A stretch of DNA of 8,772 bases from Desulfovibrionaceae bacterium (GTDB taxonomy: Bacteria > Pseudomonadota > Gammaproteobacteria > Burkholderiales > Burkholderiaceae_C), in the NCBI GenBank assembly GCA_009778355.1, contig WRJY01000248.1, positions 1-8,772 on the forward strand, written 5' to 3'. The notes under the pieces are model-generated. The model worked only from the letters and a program-made list of their open reading frames with translations. It was not told where the DNA came from and searched no databases. Both the position numbers and the translations under genes were made by a program. Position 1 is the stretch's first letter. Every line of letters starts with the position of its first letter. Shown in pieces: positions 1-5,744 of this stretch.

Positions 1-805
1 CCGCAGCCGTCCGGCGCGCGCCCGGCGCGGGGCCATCCGCCGGCGGCCCAGCGAAACACTGGGCGATGGCCAGCCACTGGCTGGCCGCGCCTTCGCTCGC
101 CGCCAGCGCGGTGTCGGCCATGTTGCGGCGCTGGGTGACGACCAGGCAGAAATCCAGCGCCGTACCGCGCACCGTCTGCGACGAAGCCGGATCGCCCCAG
201 ACCCAAACGCCTCCGTCCGGCGCTTGCAGCTCGACAAAGGGCGCCGGCTCAGGCACTGGGAGCTTGCGGTTGATGAAACTCCAGCCGTAGGTGGTCACGC
301 CCAGGTGGGCGATGTGCTTGAGCCGGGGCGAGCCCGGGCGCGCGCGCCCCACGGTGTCCCACACGTCCTGGCCGTGGGCCCAGGTTTCCATCAGCCGCGC
401 CGTGGCAAAGGAACGCGCGCTCATGCTGGGACCGTACCAGGGCAGGCGGGCCTTCGGGTCGAGCAGCGCCAGCGCATCGGCGAGCCGCGCCGAGACCGGC
501 GTCCAGTGCGCGAGCAGCGCCGCGCCGTCCAGATGACCATACTTCTCGCGCGCGATGGCGCTGATCTCCTCGCCGCGCGCCAGCCGGACGTTGAGCGCCT
601 GGGTGTCGCGCGCGAAACCGTCGGCATCGGTGGCGGCCAGCAGGCCGGTCTCGTCGAAGAAACACAGATGGGCCACCTCGTCCCAGGCGCTCCAGCCGTA
701 AAAGGCGCTCGGCGCGCGCCATTGCGCGGGCGTGAGCGTGCGCGCCAGCGCGGCCAGCTCGGCGTATTCAGCGCGCAACTCGTCCGCGATCCCGGTGTTG
801 CTCAT
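1..805 (-). CDS. TIGR03084-like metal-binding protein (DinB/MDMPI fold), 3' end outside window
   Basis: Starts at ATG 805-803, reading MSNTGIADELRAEY, and stays open for 268 codons to the left edge, so the C-terminus is missing. The N-terminal half resembles the DinB / mycothiol-dependent maleylpyruvate isomerase (MDMPI) four-helix fold: WSAWDEVAHL with His46, then METWAHGQDVWD with Glu140 and His144. The H...E-x3-H layout matches, from memory, the zinc ligands of Corynebacterium MDMPI (His52, Glu144, His148), so a single metal site is likely. The second half (from about residue 165, TTYGWSFINRKLPVPEP onward) fits the C-terminal domain of TIGR03084-type proteins, some of which are labelled 'wyosine base formation'. 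The reaction is unknown. It begins 23 bp after the acyl-CoA dehydrogenase stop, without a strong Shine-Dalgarno, so translational coupling and a role in the same acyl-CoA pathway are plausible. Family assignment is fairly confident; function is not. Confidence 0.8.
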   Translation of the reverse strand, partial: MSNTGIADELRAEYAELAALARTLTPAQWRAPSAFYGWSAWDEVAHLCFFDETGLLAATDADGFARDTQALNVRLARGEEISAIAREKYGHLDGAALLAHWTPVSARLADALALLDPKARLPWYGPSMSARSFATARLMETWAHGQDVWDTVGRARPGSPRLKHIAHLGVTTYGWSFINRKLPVPEPAPFVELQAPDGGVWVWGDPASSQTVRGTALDFCLVVTQRRNMADTALAASEGAASQWLAIAQCFAGPPADGPAPGARRTAA

Positions 806-828
806 GAAATTGCTCGTGCAGGGAAAAA

Positions 829-2004
829 TCAAACGCCCAGTTGCCGCGCCGCCAGGTCCTTCATGACCTCCTCGGAGCCGCCGCCGATCATCATCACCTT
901 GACCTCACGGTAAATGCGCTCGCTCCTGGTGCCGCGCATGAAGCCCATGCCGCCCAGCAACTGCACCGCCTGGTCGGCGCAGAACTGCATGGCCTGCGTG
1001 GCCTGCACCTTGGCCAGGCATACCCGCGCCACCAGTTGCGCGGGCCGGGCCAACTGGTGCTGGATGCGGTAGGCCAGATCGTAGATCAGCGCGCGGGCCG
1101 CGTCGATACGCACCGTCATGTCCATCAGCTTGTGGCGCGCCACTTGCCGCTCGGACAGGGGGCGGCCATCGATCATGCGCTGGCGCGCCCAGTCCACCGC
1201 CTCCTGCAGGCACACTTCGGCATAGGCGCAAGCTTGTGCCGCCATGAAGATGCGCTCGCTGTTGAAGTTGTTCATGAAGGTCTTGAAACCCTGGTTTTCC
1301 TCGCCGATCAGGTTGGCCACTGGCACGCGGCAGTTCTCGAAGCGCAGATGGGCCGTGTCCGAACTCCACCAGCCCATCTTCTTGAGCGCGGTGCGCGTCA
1401 GGCCGGGCGTATCGCCCTCGATGAGCAGCGCCGAAATGCCTCCCGCGCCCTTGTTGGCGGGATCCGTGCGCACGGCGGCGGTGATGAAGTCGGCGCGCAT
1501 CCCGGAGGTGATGAAGGTCTTTTCGCCGTTGACGACGTAGTAATCGCCATCGCGCACGGCGGTGGTGCGCAGGTGGGCCACGTCGGAGCCGCCGCTGGGC
1601 TCGGTCACGGCCAGCGCAGCGATTTTCCGGCCGGCCAGCACGGGCGGGATGACGCGCTGCCTGATCGCCTCGCTGCCCGCCTTCAGAATCGGCGGCAGCG
1701 CGATGGAGTGCGAGTTCAGCGACGCCGACACGCCGCCACAGCCGCAGCGCCCGAACTCCTCGGACAAAACGATTTGATAAAACAGGTCGGCCTCCGTGCC
1801 GCCGTAGGCCTCGGGGTAGCCCAGTCCCTGTATGCCGATCCTGGCCGCGCTCTCGTAGAGCGAGCGCGGAAAGGTTTCGGCCTCGTCCCACTCGTTGACG
1901 AAGGGCGTGATCTCGCGCGCGATGAAGTCACGCAGGCTGGCGCGAAATTGCTCGTGTCCGGGCGTGAAGTAAAAAGGCAGCGGCGGCGTTTCCAGAAATT
2001 CCAT
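829..2004 (-). CDS. acyl-CoA dehydrogenase (FAD-dependent, LCAD/IVD-type active site)
   Basis: 391 residues, a normal length for the family. The start at 2004 (MEFLETPPLPFYF) is chosen because AAGGAG lies 7 nt upstream; an in-frame ATG at 2121 would add 39 residues of unrelated composition and overlap the AraC gene. Domain order: helical N-domain about 16-125, beta domain with the flavin-contact motif AVTEPSGGSDV (132-142) and GEKTFITSG (160-168), then the C-terminal helical domain with LLGGMGFMRGTRSERIYRE (349-367). The usual catalytic Glu of short/medium-chain enzymes (the EGT motif) is Gly375 here (IGGGSEEV). A Glu occurs instead at 250 in FNSERIF, the position used by long-chain and isovaleryl-CoA dehydrogenases. 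The enzyme should oxidise an acyl-CoA to the 2,3-enoyl-CoA, passing electrons to ETF in the cytoplasm. Substrate chain or branching is not predictable. It sits between the AraC regulator and the TIGR03084-like gene, all co-directional. Confidence 0.93.
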   Translation of the reverse strand: MEFLETPPLPFYFTPGHEQFRASLRDFIAREITPFVNEWDEAETFPRSLYESAARIGIQGLGYPEAYGGTEADLFYQIVLSEEFGRCGCGGVSASLNSHSIALPPILKAGSEAIRQRVIPPVLAGRKIAALAVTEPSGGSDVAHLRTTAVRDGDYYVVNGEKTFITSGMRADFITAAVRTDPANKGAGGISALLIEGDTPGLTRTALKKMGWWSSDTAHLRFENCRVPVANLIGEENQGFKTFMNNFNSERIFMAAQACAYAEVCLQEAVDWARQRMIDGRPLSERQVARHKLMDMTVRIDAARALIYDLAYRIQHQLARPAQLVARVCLAKVQATQAMQFCADQAVQLLGGMGFMRGTRSERIYREVKVMMIGGGSEEVMKDLAARQLGV

Positions 2005-2062
2005 GAATATCTCCTTGCAGCTCAGATTACCCGCTGCCCGCCGCCGAAGTCTTGCGTGGACT

Positions 2063-2081
2063 GGTTGCCATGCAGGCAACC
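2063..2081 (-). other. intergenic hairpin between the AraC gene and the dehydrogenase
   Basis: GGTTGCC and GGCAACC form a perfect 7-bp stem around a 5-nt loop. It begins 6 nt after the AraC stop codon and lies about 60 nt before the dehydrogenase start. There is no T-tract on the minus strand, so it is not a standard terminator. It could partly separate expression of regulator and enzymes by mRNA processing or stabilisation. Confidence 0.5.
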
Positions 2082-2086
2082 GGCGA

Positions 2087-2935
2087 TCAATTGAAGGCGT
2101 GCCCAAGCGCGCCAGCCGCACCGCCGCCGTAGAGCGTGAGATTGCGGCTGCCGGCGAAGATCGACTTCGGGGTCAGCCCGTAGAACTGGCGGATGGAGTG
2201 GCTGAAGTGGGTCGAGTCGGGGTATCCGGCGTCCAGCGCGATATTGACCAGGCTGGCCTCGCGCTTGACGTGGTACAGCAGACAGCGCGCGCGCTGCCAG
2301 CTCCGGAAGCTGCGAAACGACGAGCCGGCTTCGGACTTGAACAGGTGCAGAAAGCGGGACACGGACAAGTGCGCGGCGTCCGCGCACTCCTGGCCCGAGA
2401 TGTGACCATTCGGGTCGTTCTTGATGCGCTCGATCACGGCGCGAACCCGGCGATCCATGACGCGCGCCGGCAACGCGGCGCCAAAAAACGCGCGGTCGAA
2501 GTCGGCTGTGCATGAAAAACCATCCAGCCCGCCATCGAGCACCCGCACCAAGGCGCCGCGCATATCCTGCGTGATTCCGTGCGCGGGCACGGCACCGCGC
2601 ACGGTGCGCAAATAACCGGGCAGCGCCTGGGTATCCACGGTCTCCGGCTCGATGGACATATTGCAGATCATGCGCTCGGTGGCGACGATGCGGTGCGGCA
2701 CATGCGGGGGAACCACCGACATGCAGGTTTGCTCCCACGCGCCTTCGCCCACGCGGATGCGGTGCGGCTGGTGCAGCGAAAGGTAGATCGACAAGGCGCC
2801 AAGGCAGCGAACGGAGGGTTCGCCCAGCAATCCGACGTAGAGAACCCGGTCGGCATTGATCCACATGACGCGCCTGGACAAAGACCCGGTCGCGGCACCC
2901 GCCGTCCGTGCGCTCGACTGCAATTGAATCCGCAT
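2087..2935 (-). CDS. AraC-family transcriptional regulator
   Basis: 282 residues from ATG 2935 (MRIQLQSSARTAG). AGGAG sits 7 nt upstream of that codon, which favours it over in-frame ATGs at 2962 and 2866. The C-terminal third is a typical AraC DNA-binding domain with two helix-turn-helix units: first about 179-200 (CADAAHLSVSRFLHLFK), second about 229-251 (ALDAGYPDSTHFSHSIRQFYG), followed by LTPKSIF. Residues about 25-100 look like a cupin-type sensing domain (YLSLHQPHRIRVGEGAW, VPPHVPHRI), so a small-molecule effector is likely. Its neighbours 3' on the same strand are the acyl-CoA dehydrogenase (83 bp gap) and the TIGR03084-like gene, the most likely targets. Its relation to the porins upstream is unknown; several terminator-like hairpins separate them. 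I could not pick out a convincing promoter in 2936-3027. Confidence 0.92.
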   Translation of the reverse strand: MRIQLQSSARTAGAATGSLSRRVMWINADRVLYVGLLGEPSVRCLGALSIYLSLHQPHRIRVGEGAWEQTCMSVVPPHVPHRIVATERMICNMSIEPETVDTQALPGYLRTVRGAVPAHGITQDMRGALVRVLDGGLDGFSCTADFDRAFFGAALPARVMDRRVRAVIERIKNDPNGHISGQECADAAHLSVSRFLHLFKSEAGSSFRSFRSWQRARCLLYHVKREASLVNIALDAGYPDSTHFSHSIRQFYGLTPKSIFAGSRNLTLYGGGAAGALGHAFN

Positions 2936-3027
2936 GAAATGTCTCCTGATTTCCGTGGGCAAAGCGATCCGCGGCGCTGGGTCTGAGATGCGCGGCAGAG
3001 ACCGGAGTGTGCCACTGCCAGTCCCAA

Positions 3028-3047
3028 GCCGCCCGGAGGCGGTTTTT
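3028..3047 (+). terminator. small terminator-like hairpin, plus-strand orientation
   Basis: CCGCC-CGGA-GGCGG followed by TTTTT on the plus strand, located upstream of the AraC gene. No plus-strand gene is visible that would need it. It may block antisense transcription from entering the porin array, or be chance. Confidence 0.4.
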
Positions 3048-3065
3048 CAGGGCCGTGCCGTGCGC

Positions 3066-3116
3066 GCCAAAAAAAACCGCTGACAGGGCTTTACGCCCTT
3101 CAACGGTTTTTTTGGC
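3066..3116 (-). terminator. intrinsic terminator of porin P1 (bidirectional in shape)
   Basis: An interrupted stem (CCG..TG..AGGGC / GCCCT..CA..CGG) with a 5-nt loop is flanked by seven to eight A on one side and seven to eight T on the other, so it has a U-tract on either strand. It lies about 50-100 nt beyond the P1 stop codon and is the natural end of the P1 transcript. It separates the porin array from the AraC gene. Confidence 0.8.
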
Positions 3117-3118
3117 AA

Positions 3119-3150
3119 GCCGGCGCGCCTGGCTTCATAAGCGCACCGGC
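3119..3150 (-). other. 3' UTR hairpin of porin P1
   Basis: GCCGG-GCGC and GCGC-CCGGC arms pair with single mismatched bases between the blocks and a 12-nt loop, placed between the P1 stop and its terminator. On the plus strand it is followed by GGTTTTTT, so it could also stop plus-strand transcription. The other three porins have a hairpin at the equivalent position. Confidence 0.55.
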
Positions 3151-3166
3151 GGTTTTTTCAGCAGCG

Positions 3167-4114
3167 TCAGAAGCTGTGATCCACGCCGATGCTGTAGTTG
3201 TTGGTCTTGTCCAGACGCAGGTAAGCGCCATACACGAAGGTGCGCTTGGACAGCGCGTACTTCAGCTCAGCCACGCCATTGGTACGCTTGCGCTTCTTGC
3301 TGTCCCACTCGTTCTTGGTGTCGCTGGTCAAATCCAGCGTCGCGGTGAAGGCGCCGAATTTGGCCGAACCGCCCAACCCGAAGCCGCGACGGACCTTCTT
3401 GCTTCCAAGCGGCGAAGCCTGGGTGTACGAAGCCGCCACTGCAAAGTTACCAAAGTCGTACTTGCCGCCCAACTGGTAGCTGGTCTTGCCGTTGGTGCTC
3501 TTGTTGAACGAGAAGCCCGCGGCGATGGGGCCAGCAGCGTACATCGCGCCCACGTCCACCACGCTGAGACCTTCGTCGTGCTTGCTCACGTAGGCCAGTG
3601 CAGCCGTCAGGCCATTGAAGGAGGGCGTGACGTAAGCAAAGGCGCTGTTGGCGCGGAAGCCGATGCCGGCGACGTTATAGGTGTTGGCCAGCACGGAATA
3701 GTTGGCGAGATCAGTCAATTCATACGTGGCGGTGACCAGGAAGCTCGGCGTGTACTGGCGGCCCAGCTTCACGGTACCCCAAACGCCGGAGACCCACATG
3801 CTGGCCTGGCGCGCCCAGAAAGCGTCGGTGGTGGTGCCGCCGTTATCCAGATCCAAGCCGGTCTCGAAGTTGAAGCCAGCCTTCAGGCCGCCGCCCAGGT
3901 CCTCGGTGCCGCGCACGCCGACACGGCTGTCAAGGTTGTTCATCAGGCTGCCGCTGATGAACTGGGTCTTGTTGTTGGCATCGTTGGGGCCGTTGGCGAG
4001 GGATTTGACCTTGCCCAAACCAGCGTCGGCCACGCCGTACAGGGTCACGGAAGATTGGGCCATTGCGGCGCTGGACAGGCCCAGCACGGCCAGAGCGATC
4101 AGTGATTTTTTCAT
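3167..4114 (-). CDS. outer-membrane porin P1 (Gram-negative porin, Omp32-like)
   Basis: 315 residues. The start at 4114 is set by GGAG about 10 nt upstream and by the signal peptide (MKKSLIALAVLGLSSAAMA, cleavage after Ala19 to give QSSVTLYG). The mature chain (~296 residues) shows alternating beta-strand pattern, the conserved RGTEDLGGGLKAGFNFETGLDLDNG (69-92), KLGRQYTPS (117-124) leading into the presumed constriction loop L3, LGGKYDFGNFAVAASYTQ (215-232), and a C-terminal Phe (DHSF), the BAM recognition signal. It should form a trimeric 16-stranded barrel for passive diffusion of small hydrophilic, probably anionic, solutes; selectivity is inferred. This is the shortest of the four paralogues. 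Its late loop DSKKRKRTNG (271-280) is strikingly basic. It is last in the array, with its own promoter and terminator. The final 98 nt nearly match those of P2. Confidence 0.95.
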   Translation of the reverse strand: MKKSLIALAVLGLSSAAMAQSSVTLYGVADAGLGKVKSLANGPNDANNKTQFISGSLMNNLDSRVGVRGTEDLGGGLKAGFNFETGLDLDNGGTTTDAFWARQASMWVSGVWGTVKLGRQYTPSFLVTATYELTDLANYSVLANTYNVAGIGFRANSAFAYVTPSFNGLTAALAYVSKHDEGLSVVDVGAMYAAGPIAAGFSFNKSTNGKTSYQLGGKYDFGNFAVAASYTQASPLGSKKVRRGFGLGGSAKFGAFTATLDLTSDTKNEWDSKKRKRTNGVAELKYALSKRTFVYGAYLRLDKTNNYSIGVDHSF

Positions 4115-4164
4115 TGCAAACTCTCCAAGGATTGAAACATGAGACCCCGGTATTAAAGACAATC

Positions 4165-4183
4165 GCCGGCAATTTCAGCCGGC
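4165..4183 (-). other. second leader hairpin of porin P1
   Basis: Two GCCGGC hexamers separated by 7 nt can form a 6-bp stem in the P1 leader, about 50-70 nt before the start codon. The upstream hexamer belongs to the leader block shared with P2; the downstream one is specific to P1. Confidence 0.4.
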
Positions 4184-4197
4184 TTCCCGGGCCACCC

Positions 4198-4214
4198 CCT
4201 CCCTTGCCGGGAAG
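4198..4214 (-). promoter_or_regulatory. 5'-terminal leader hairpin of porin P1
   Basis: CTTCCC-GGCAA-GGGAGG forms a 6-bp stem (one G-U) starting at about +2 from the predicted transcription start. The same element stands at the same place before all four porins. A competing pairing also exists: CTTCCCGG can pair with CCGGGAAG further down the leader (4182-4189). Confidence 0.55.
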
Positions 4215-4222
4215 TTGCCTGT

Positions 4223-4251
4223 ATTGCATCAAAGCTTTTGGAAACTTGCAA
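4223..4251 (-). promoter_or_regulatory. predicted sigma-70 promoter of porin P1
   Basis: -35 TTGCAA (4251-4246), 17-bp spacer, -10 TGCAAT (4228-4223), giving a start near 4216 and a leader of about 100 nt. The boxes are weak on their own; support comes from the same arrangement before the three paralogues. Confidence 0.55.
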
Positions 4252-4311
4252 AGGCTTCGGGAAACAATCCGCGCGCCTGCCCAATTTCCGTTGTAAATCT
4301 GTGACACCCAC

Positions 4312-4327
4312 GGCCAATCCGTTGGCC
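4312..4327. repeat. inverted repeat upstream of the P1 promoter
   Basis: GGCCAA-TCCG-TTGGCC is a perfect 6-bp palindrome, about 60 bp upstream of the P1 -35 box and just after the P2 terminator. It could be an operator specific to P1, since no copy is seen before the other porins. Short GC-rich palindromes also occur by chance. Confidence 0.35.
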
Positions 4328-4349
4328 CGGCGCTACATATGCACCCCTC

Positions 4350-4384
4350 AAAAAAACCACCGGAAGGCACTGCCCTCCGATGGT
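4350..4384 (-). terminator. intrinsic terminator of porin P2
   Basis: On the minus strand ACCATCGGAGG pairs with CCTTCCGGTGGT-type sequence (one mismatch/wobble) around a short GC-rich loop and is followed by seven T. It lies 40-75 nt after the P2 stop and upstream of the P1 promoter, so P2 and P1 are separate transcripts. Confidence 0.85.
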
Positions 4385-4401
4385 CTTGTCTGTCAAACAG
4401 A

Positions 4402-4419
4402 GGCCGGCAGTTGCCGGCC
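4402..4419 (-). other. 3' UTR hairpin of porin P2
   Basis: GGCCGGCA-GT-TGCCGGCC is a perfect 8-bp inverted repeat, 7 nt after the P2 stop codon and before the terminator. It is the P2 counterpart of the extra 3' hairpins of the other porins. Confidence 0.6.
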
Positions 4420-4426
4420 ATCAGTG

Positions 4427-5464
4427 TCAGAAGCTGTGATTCACGCCGATGCTGTAGTTGTTGGTCTTGTCCAGACGCAGGTAAGCGCCGTACACGAAGG
4501 TGCGCTTGGACAGCGCGTACTTCAACTCGAGCAGGCCGTTGGTGTACTTCTTGCCGGCAACAGGGCCAAGACCATAATAGGCGTATCTGCCGAGACTGGT
4601 TTCGTTCCATTCGTTCTTGGTGTCGCGGGTCAGGTCCAGCGTGGCGGAGAAGGCGCCAAACTTGACGGTGCCGCCCAATTCAAAGCCGCTGCGGCGCATA
4701 TCGGTTCCAGGTATCACGGCCTGGGTGTACGAAGCCGCCAATGCGAAGCTGCCGAAGTTGTATTTGCCGCCCAACTGAAAGCCGGTCTTGCCGTTGGTTC
4801 CCTTGTTGAAGGACAGGCCCACGACAATGGGGCCATCGATGTACATCGCGCCCACGTCCACCACGTTGATGTTGCTGTGCGCGTTGTCGTTCTTGCTCAG
4901 GAAGCCCAGTCCGGCGGTGAAGCCGTTGAAGGTGGGCGTCATGTAGCTGAAGGCGCTGTCGGTGCGAATGCCGACGCCAGCGTAGTTGTAGGTATTGCCC
5001 AGCACGGAATAGTTGGCGGTGCCCGTCAGTTCGTACATGCTGCTGACCAGGTAGCTGGCCGTGTACTGGCGACCCAGTTTCACGCCGCCCCAGTCGCCAT
5101 TGACCGACACGTTCGCGTAGCGCCCCCAGAAAGCGCCGGAAGAGGTGCCGCCGTTGTTCAGATCCAGGCCGGTCTCGAAGTTGAAGCCGACCTTCAGGCC
5201 ACCGCCCAGGTCCTCGACGCCGCGCACGCCCAAGCGGCTGTCGCCGTTGTTCATGCGGCTGGCGCTGATGAACTGGGTTTTGTTGGTGGCATCAGCGCTG
5301 CCGGCAACGCCGCCAAGGCCGACAGCCCCCAGAACCGCGTCCTGCTCGGTGAGCTTCATTTTGCCCAGGCCGGCGTCGGCCACGCCATACATGGTTACAG
5401 AAGATTGGGCCATCGCGGCGCTGGACAGTCCCAGCACGGCCAGGGCAATCAGTGTCTTTTTCAT
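4427..5464 (-). CDS. outer-membrane porin P2 (Gram-negative porin, Omp32-like)
   Basis: 345 residues; start 5464 preceded by GGAGAG about 8 nt upstream. Signal peptide MKKTLIALAVLGLSSAAMA, mature QSSVTMYG. Conserved porin blocks: RGVEDLGGGLKVGFNFETGLDLNNG (81-105), KLGRQYTAS (129-137) before the presumed L3, LGGKYNFGSFALAASYTQ (231-248), C-terminal NHSF ending in Phe. Compared with the paralogues it has a longer first loop (KMKLTEQDAVLGAVGLGG, 35-52) and a 14- to 20-residue insertion in a late loop (NETSLGRYAYYGLGPVAG, 287-304) rich in Tyr and Gly. Such surface loops face phages and antibodies, so the insertion probably changes exposure or gating; this is inference. It has its own promoter, leader and terminator. 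At DNA level its 3' end is close to P1 while the next segment inward is close to P3, suggesting recombination among the copies. Confidence 0.95.
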   Translation of the reverse strand: MKKTLIALAVLGLSSAAMAQSSVTMYGVADAGLGKMKLTEQDAVLGAVGLGGVAGSADATNKTQFISASRMNNGDSRLGVRGVEDLGGGLKVGFNFETGLDLNNGGTSSGAFWGRYANVSVNGDWGGVKLGRQYTASYLVSSMYELTGTANYSVLGNTYNYAGVGIRTDSAFSYMTPTFNGFTAGLGFLSKNDNAHSNINVVDVGAMYIDGPIVVGLSFNKGTNGKTGFQLGGKYNFGSFALAASYTQAVIPGTDMRRSGFELGGTVKFGAFSATLDLTRDTKNEWNETSLGRYAYYGLGPVAGKKYTNGLLELKYALSKRTFVYGAYLRLDKTNNYSIGVNHSF

Positions 5465-5547
5465 TGCAAGCTCTCCATGGTTGAACAACAAAGGCCCTGA
5501 CATCAAGGGGGGCACGTCTGCGATTTCCAGCCGGCTTTCCGGGCCAC

Positions 5548-5564
5548 CTTCCCTTGCCGGGAAG
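5548..5564 (-). promoter_or_regulatory. 5'-terminal leader hairpin of porin P2
   Basis: CTTCCC-GGCAA-GGGAAG, a perfect 6-bp stem with a 5-nt loop, beginning about 2 nt after the predicted transcription start. It is followed by the leader block (5529-5547) shared with P1. Confidence 0.6.
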
Positions 5565-5572
5565 TTGTTACT

Positions 5573-5601
5573 ATTACAACAAAGTCATCACAAGCAAGCA
5601 A
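5573..5601 (-). promoter_or_regulatory. predicted sigma-70 promoter of porin P2
   Basis: -35 TTGCTT (5601-5596), 17-bp spacer, -10 TGTAAT (5578-5573; five of six to TATAAT), start near 5566, leader about 100 nt. The distance from -10 to start codon equals that of P1. Confidence 0.65.
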
Positions 5602-5628
5602 AAACTTCTGACTTGTTTCAGCGCTGTA

Positions 5629-5650
5629 TCAGTGTTTTCCCTAAGTCTTT
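5629..5650 (-). promoter_or_regulatory. conserved upstream element of porin P2
   Basis: A 22-bp stretch containing AAAGACT and GGGAAAACACTGA ends 28 bp upstream of the -35 box. It matches the equivalent stretch before P3 at 19 of 22 positions and at the same spacing, so it is a candidate activator site centred near -74. Confidence 0.5.
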
Positions 5651-5658
5651 TTGTTGAA

Positions 5659-5696
5659 AAAAAACATCGGAAGGCGCGCGGCCTTCCGATGTTTTT
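5659..5696 (-). terminator. intrinsic terminator of porin P3 (bidirectional)
   Basis: A perfect 12-bp stem, ACATCGGAAGGC and GCCTTCCGATGT, with a 5-nt loop, flanked by A-run and T-run so that it can act on either strand. It ends the P3 transcript about 50-85 nt past its stop and lies immediately upstream of the P2 regulatory region. Confidence 0.88.
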
Positions 5697-5705
5697 GATG
5701 CCCGA

Positions 5706-5721
5706 CGCCCGGCTACGGGCG
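5706..5721 (-). other. 3' UTR hairpin of porin P3
   Basis: CGCCCG-TAGC-CGGGCG, a perfect 6-bp stem with a tetraloop, between the P3 stop codon and its terminator. Confidence 0.55.
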
Positions 5722-5744
5722 ATCGGCCATTGCAGCAGCCAGCG

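Noticed and set aside
2005..2121. Upstream start for the acyl-CoA dehydrogenase at 2121
   Set aside because: It would add 39 residues outside the family pattern and overlap the AraC gene, whereas ATG 2004 has a strong AAGGAG at correct spacing.
2987..3027. TGGCAC-like -24 element on the minus strand upstream of the AraC gene, suggesting a sigma-54 promoter
   Set aside because: The expected TTGC at the -12 position is absent (GGTC instead).
3007..3047. GCCACTG followed by a GC hairpin, resembling part of a cobalamin riboswitch
   Set aside because: No other B12-box or conserved core segments are present, and the orientation relative to the genes is wrong.
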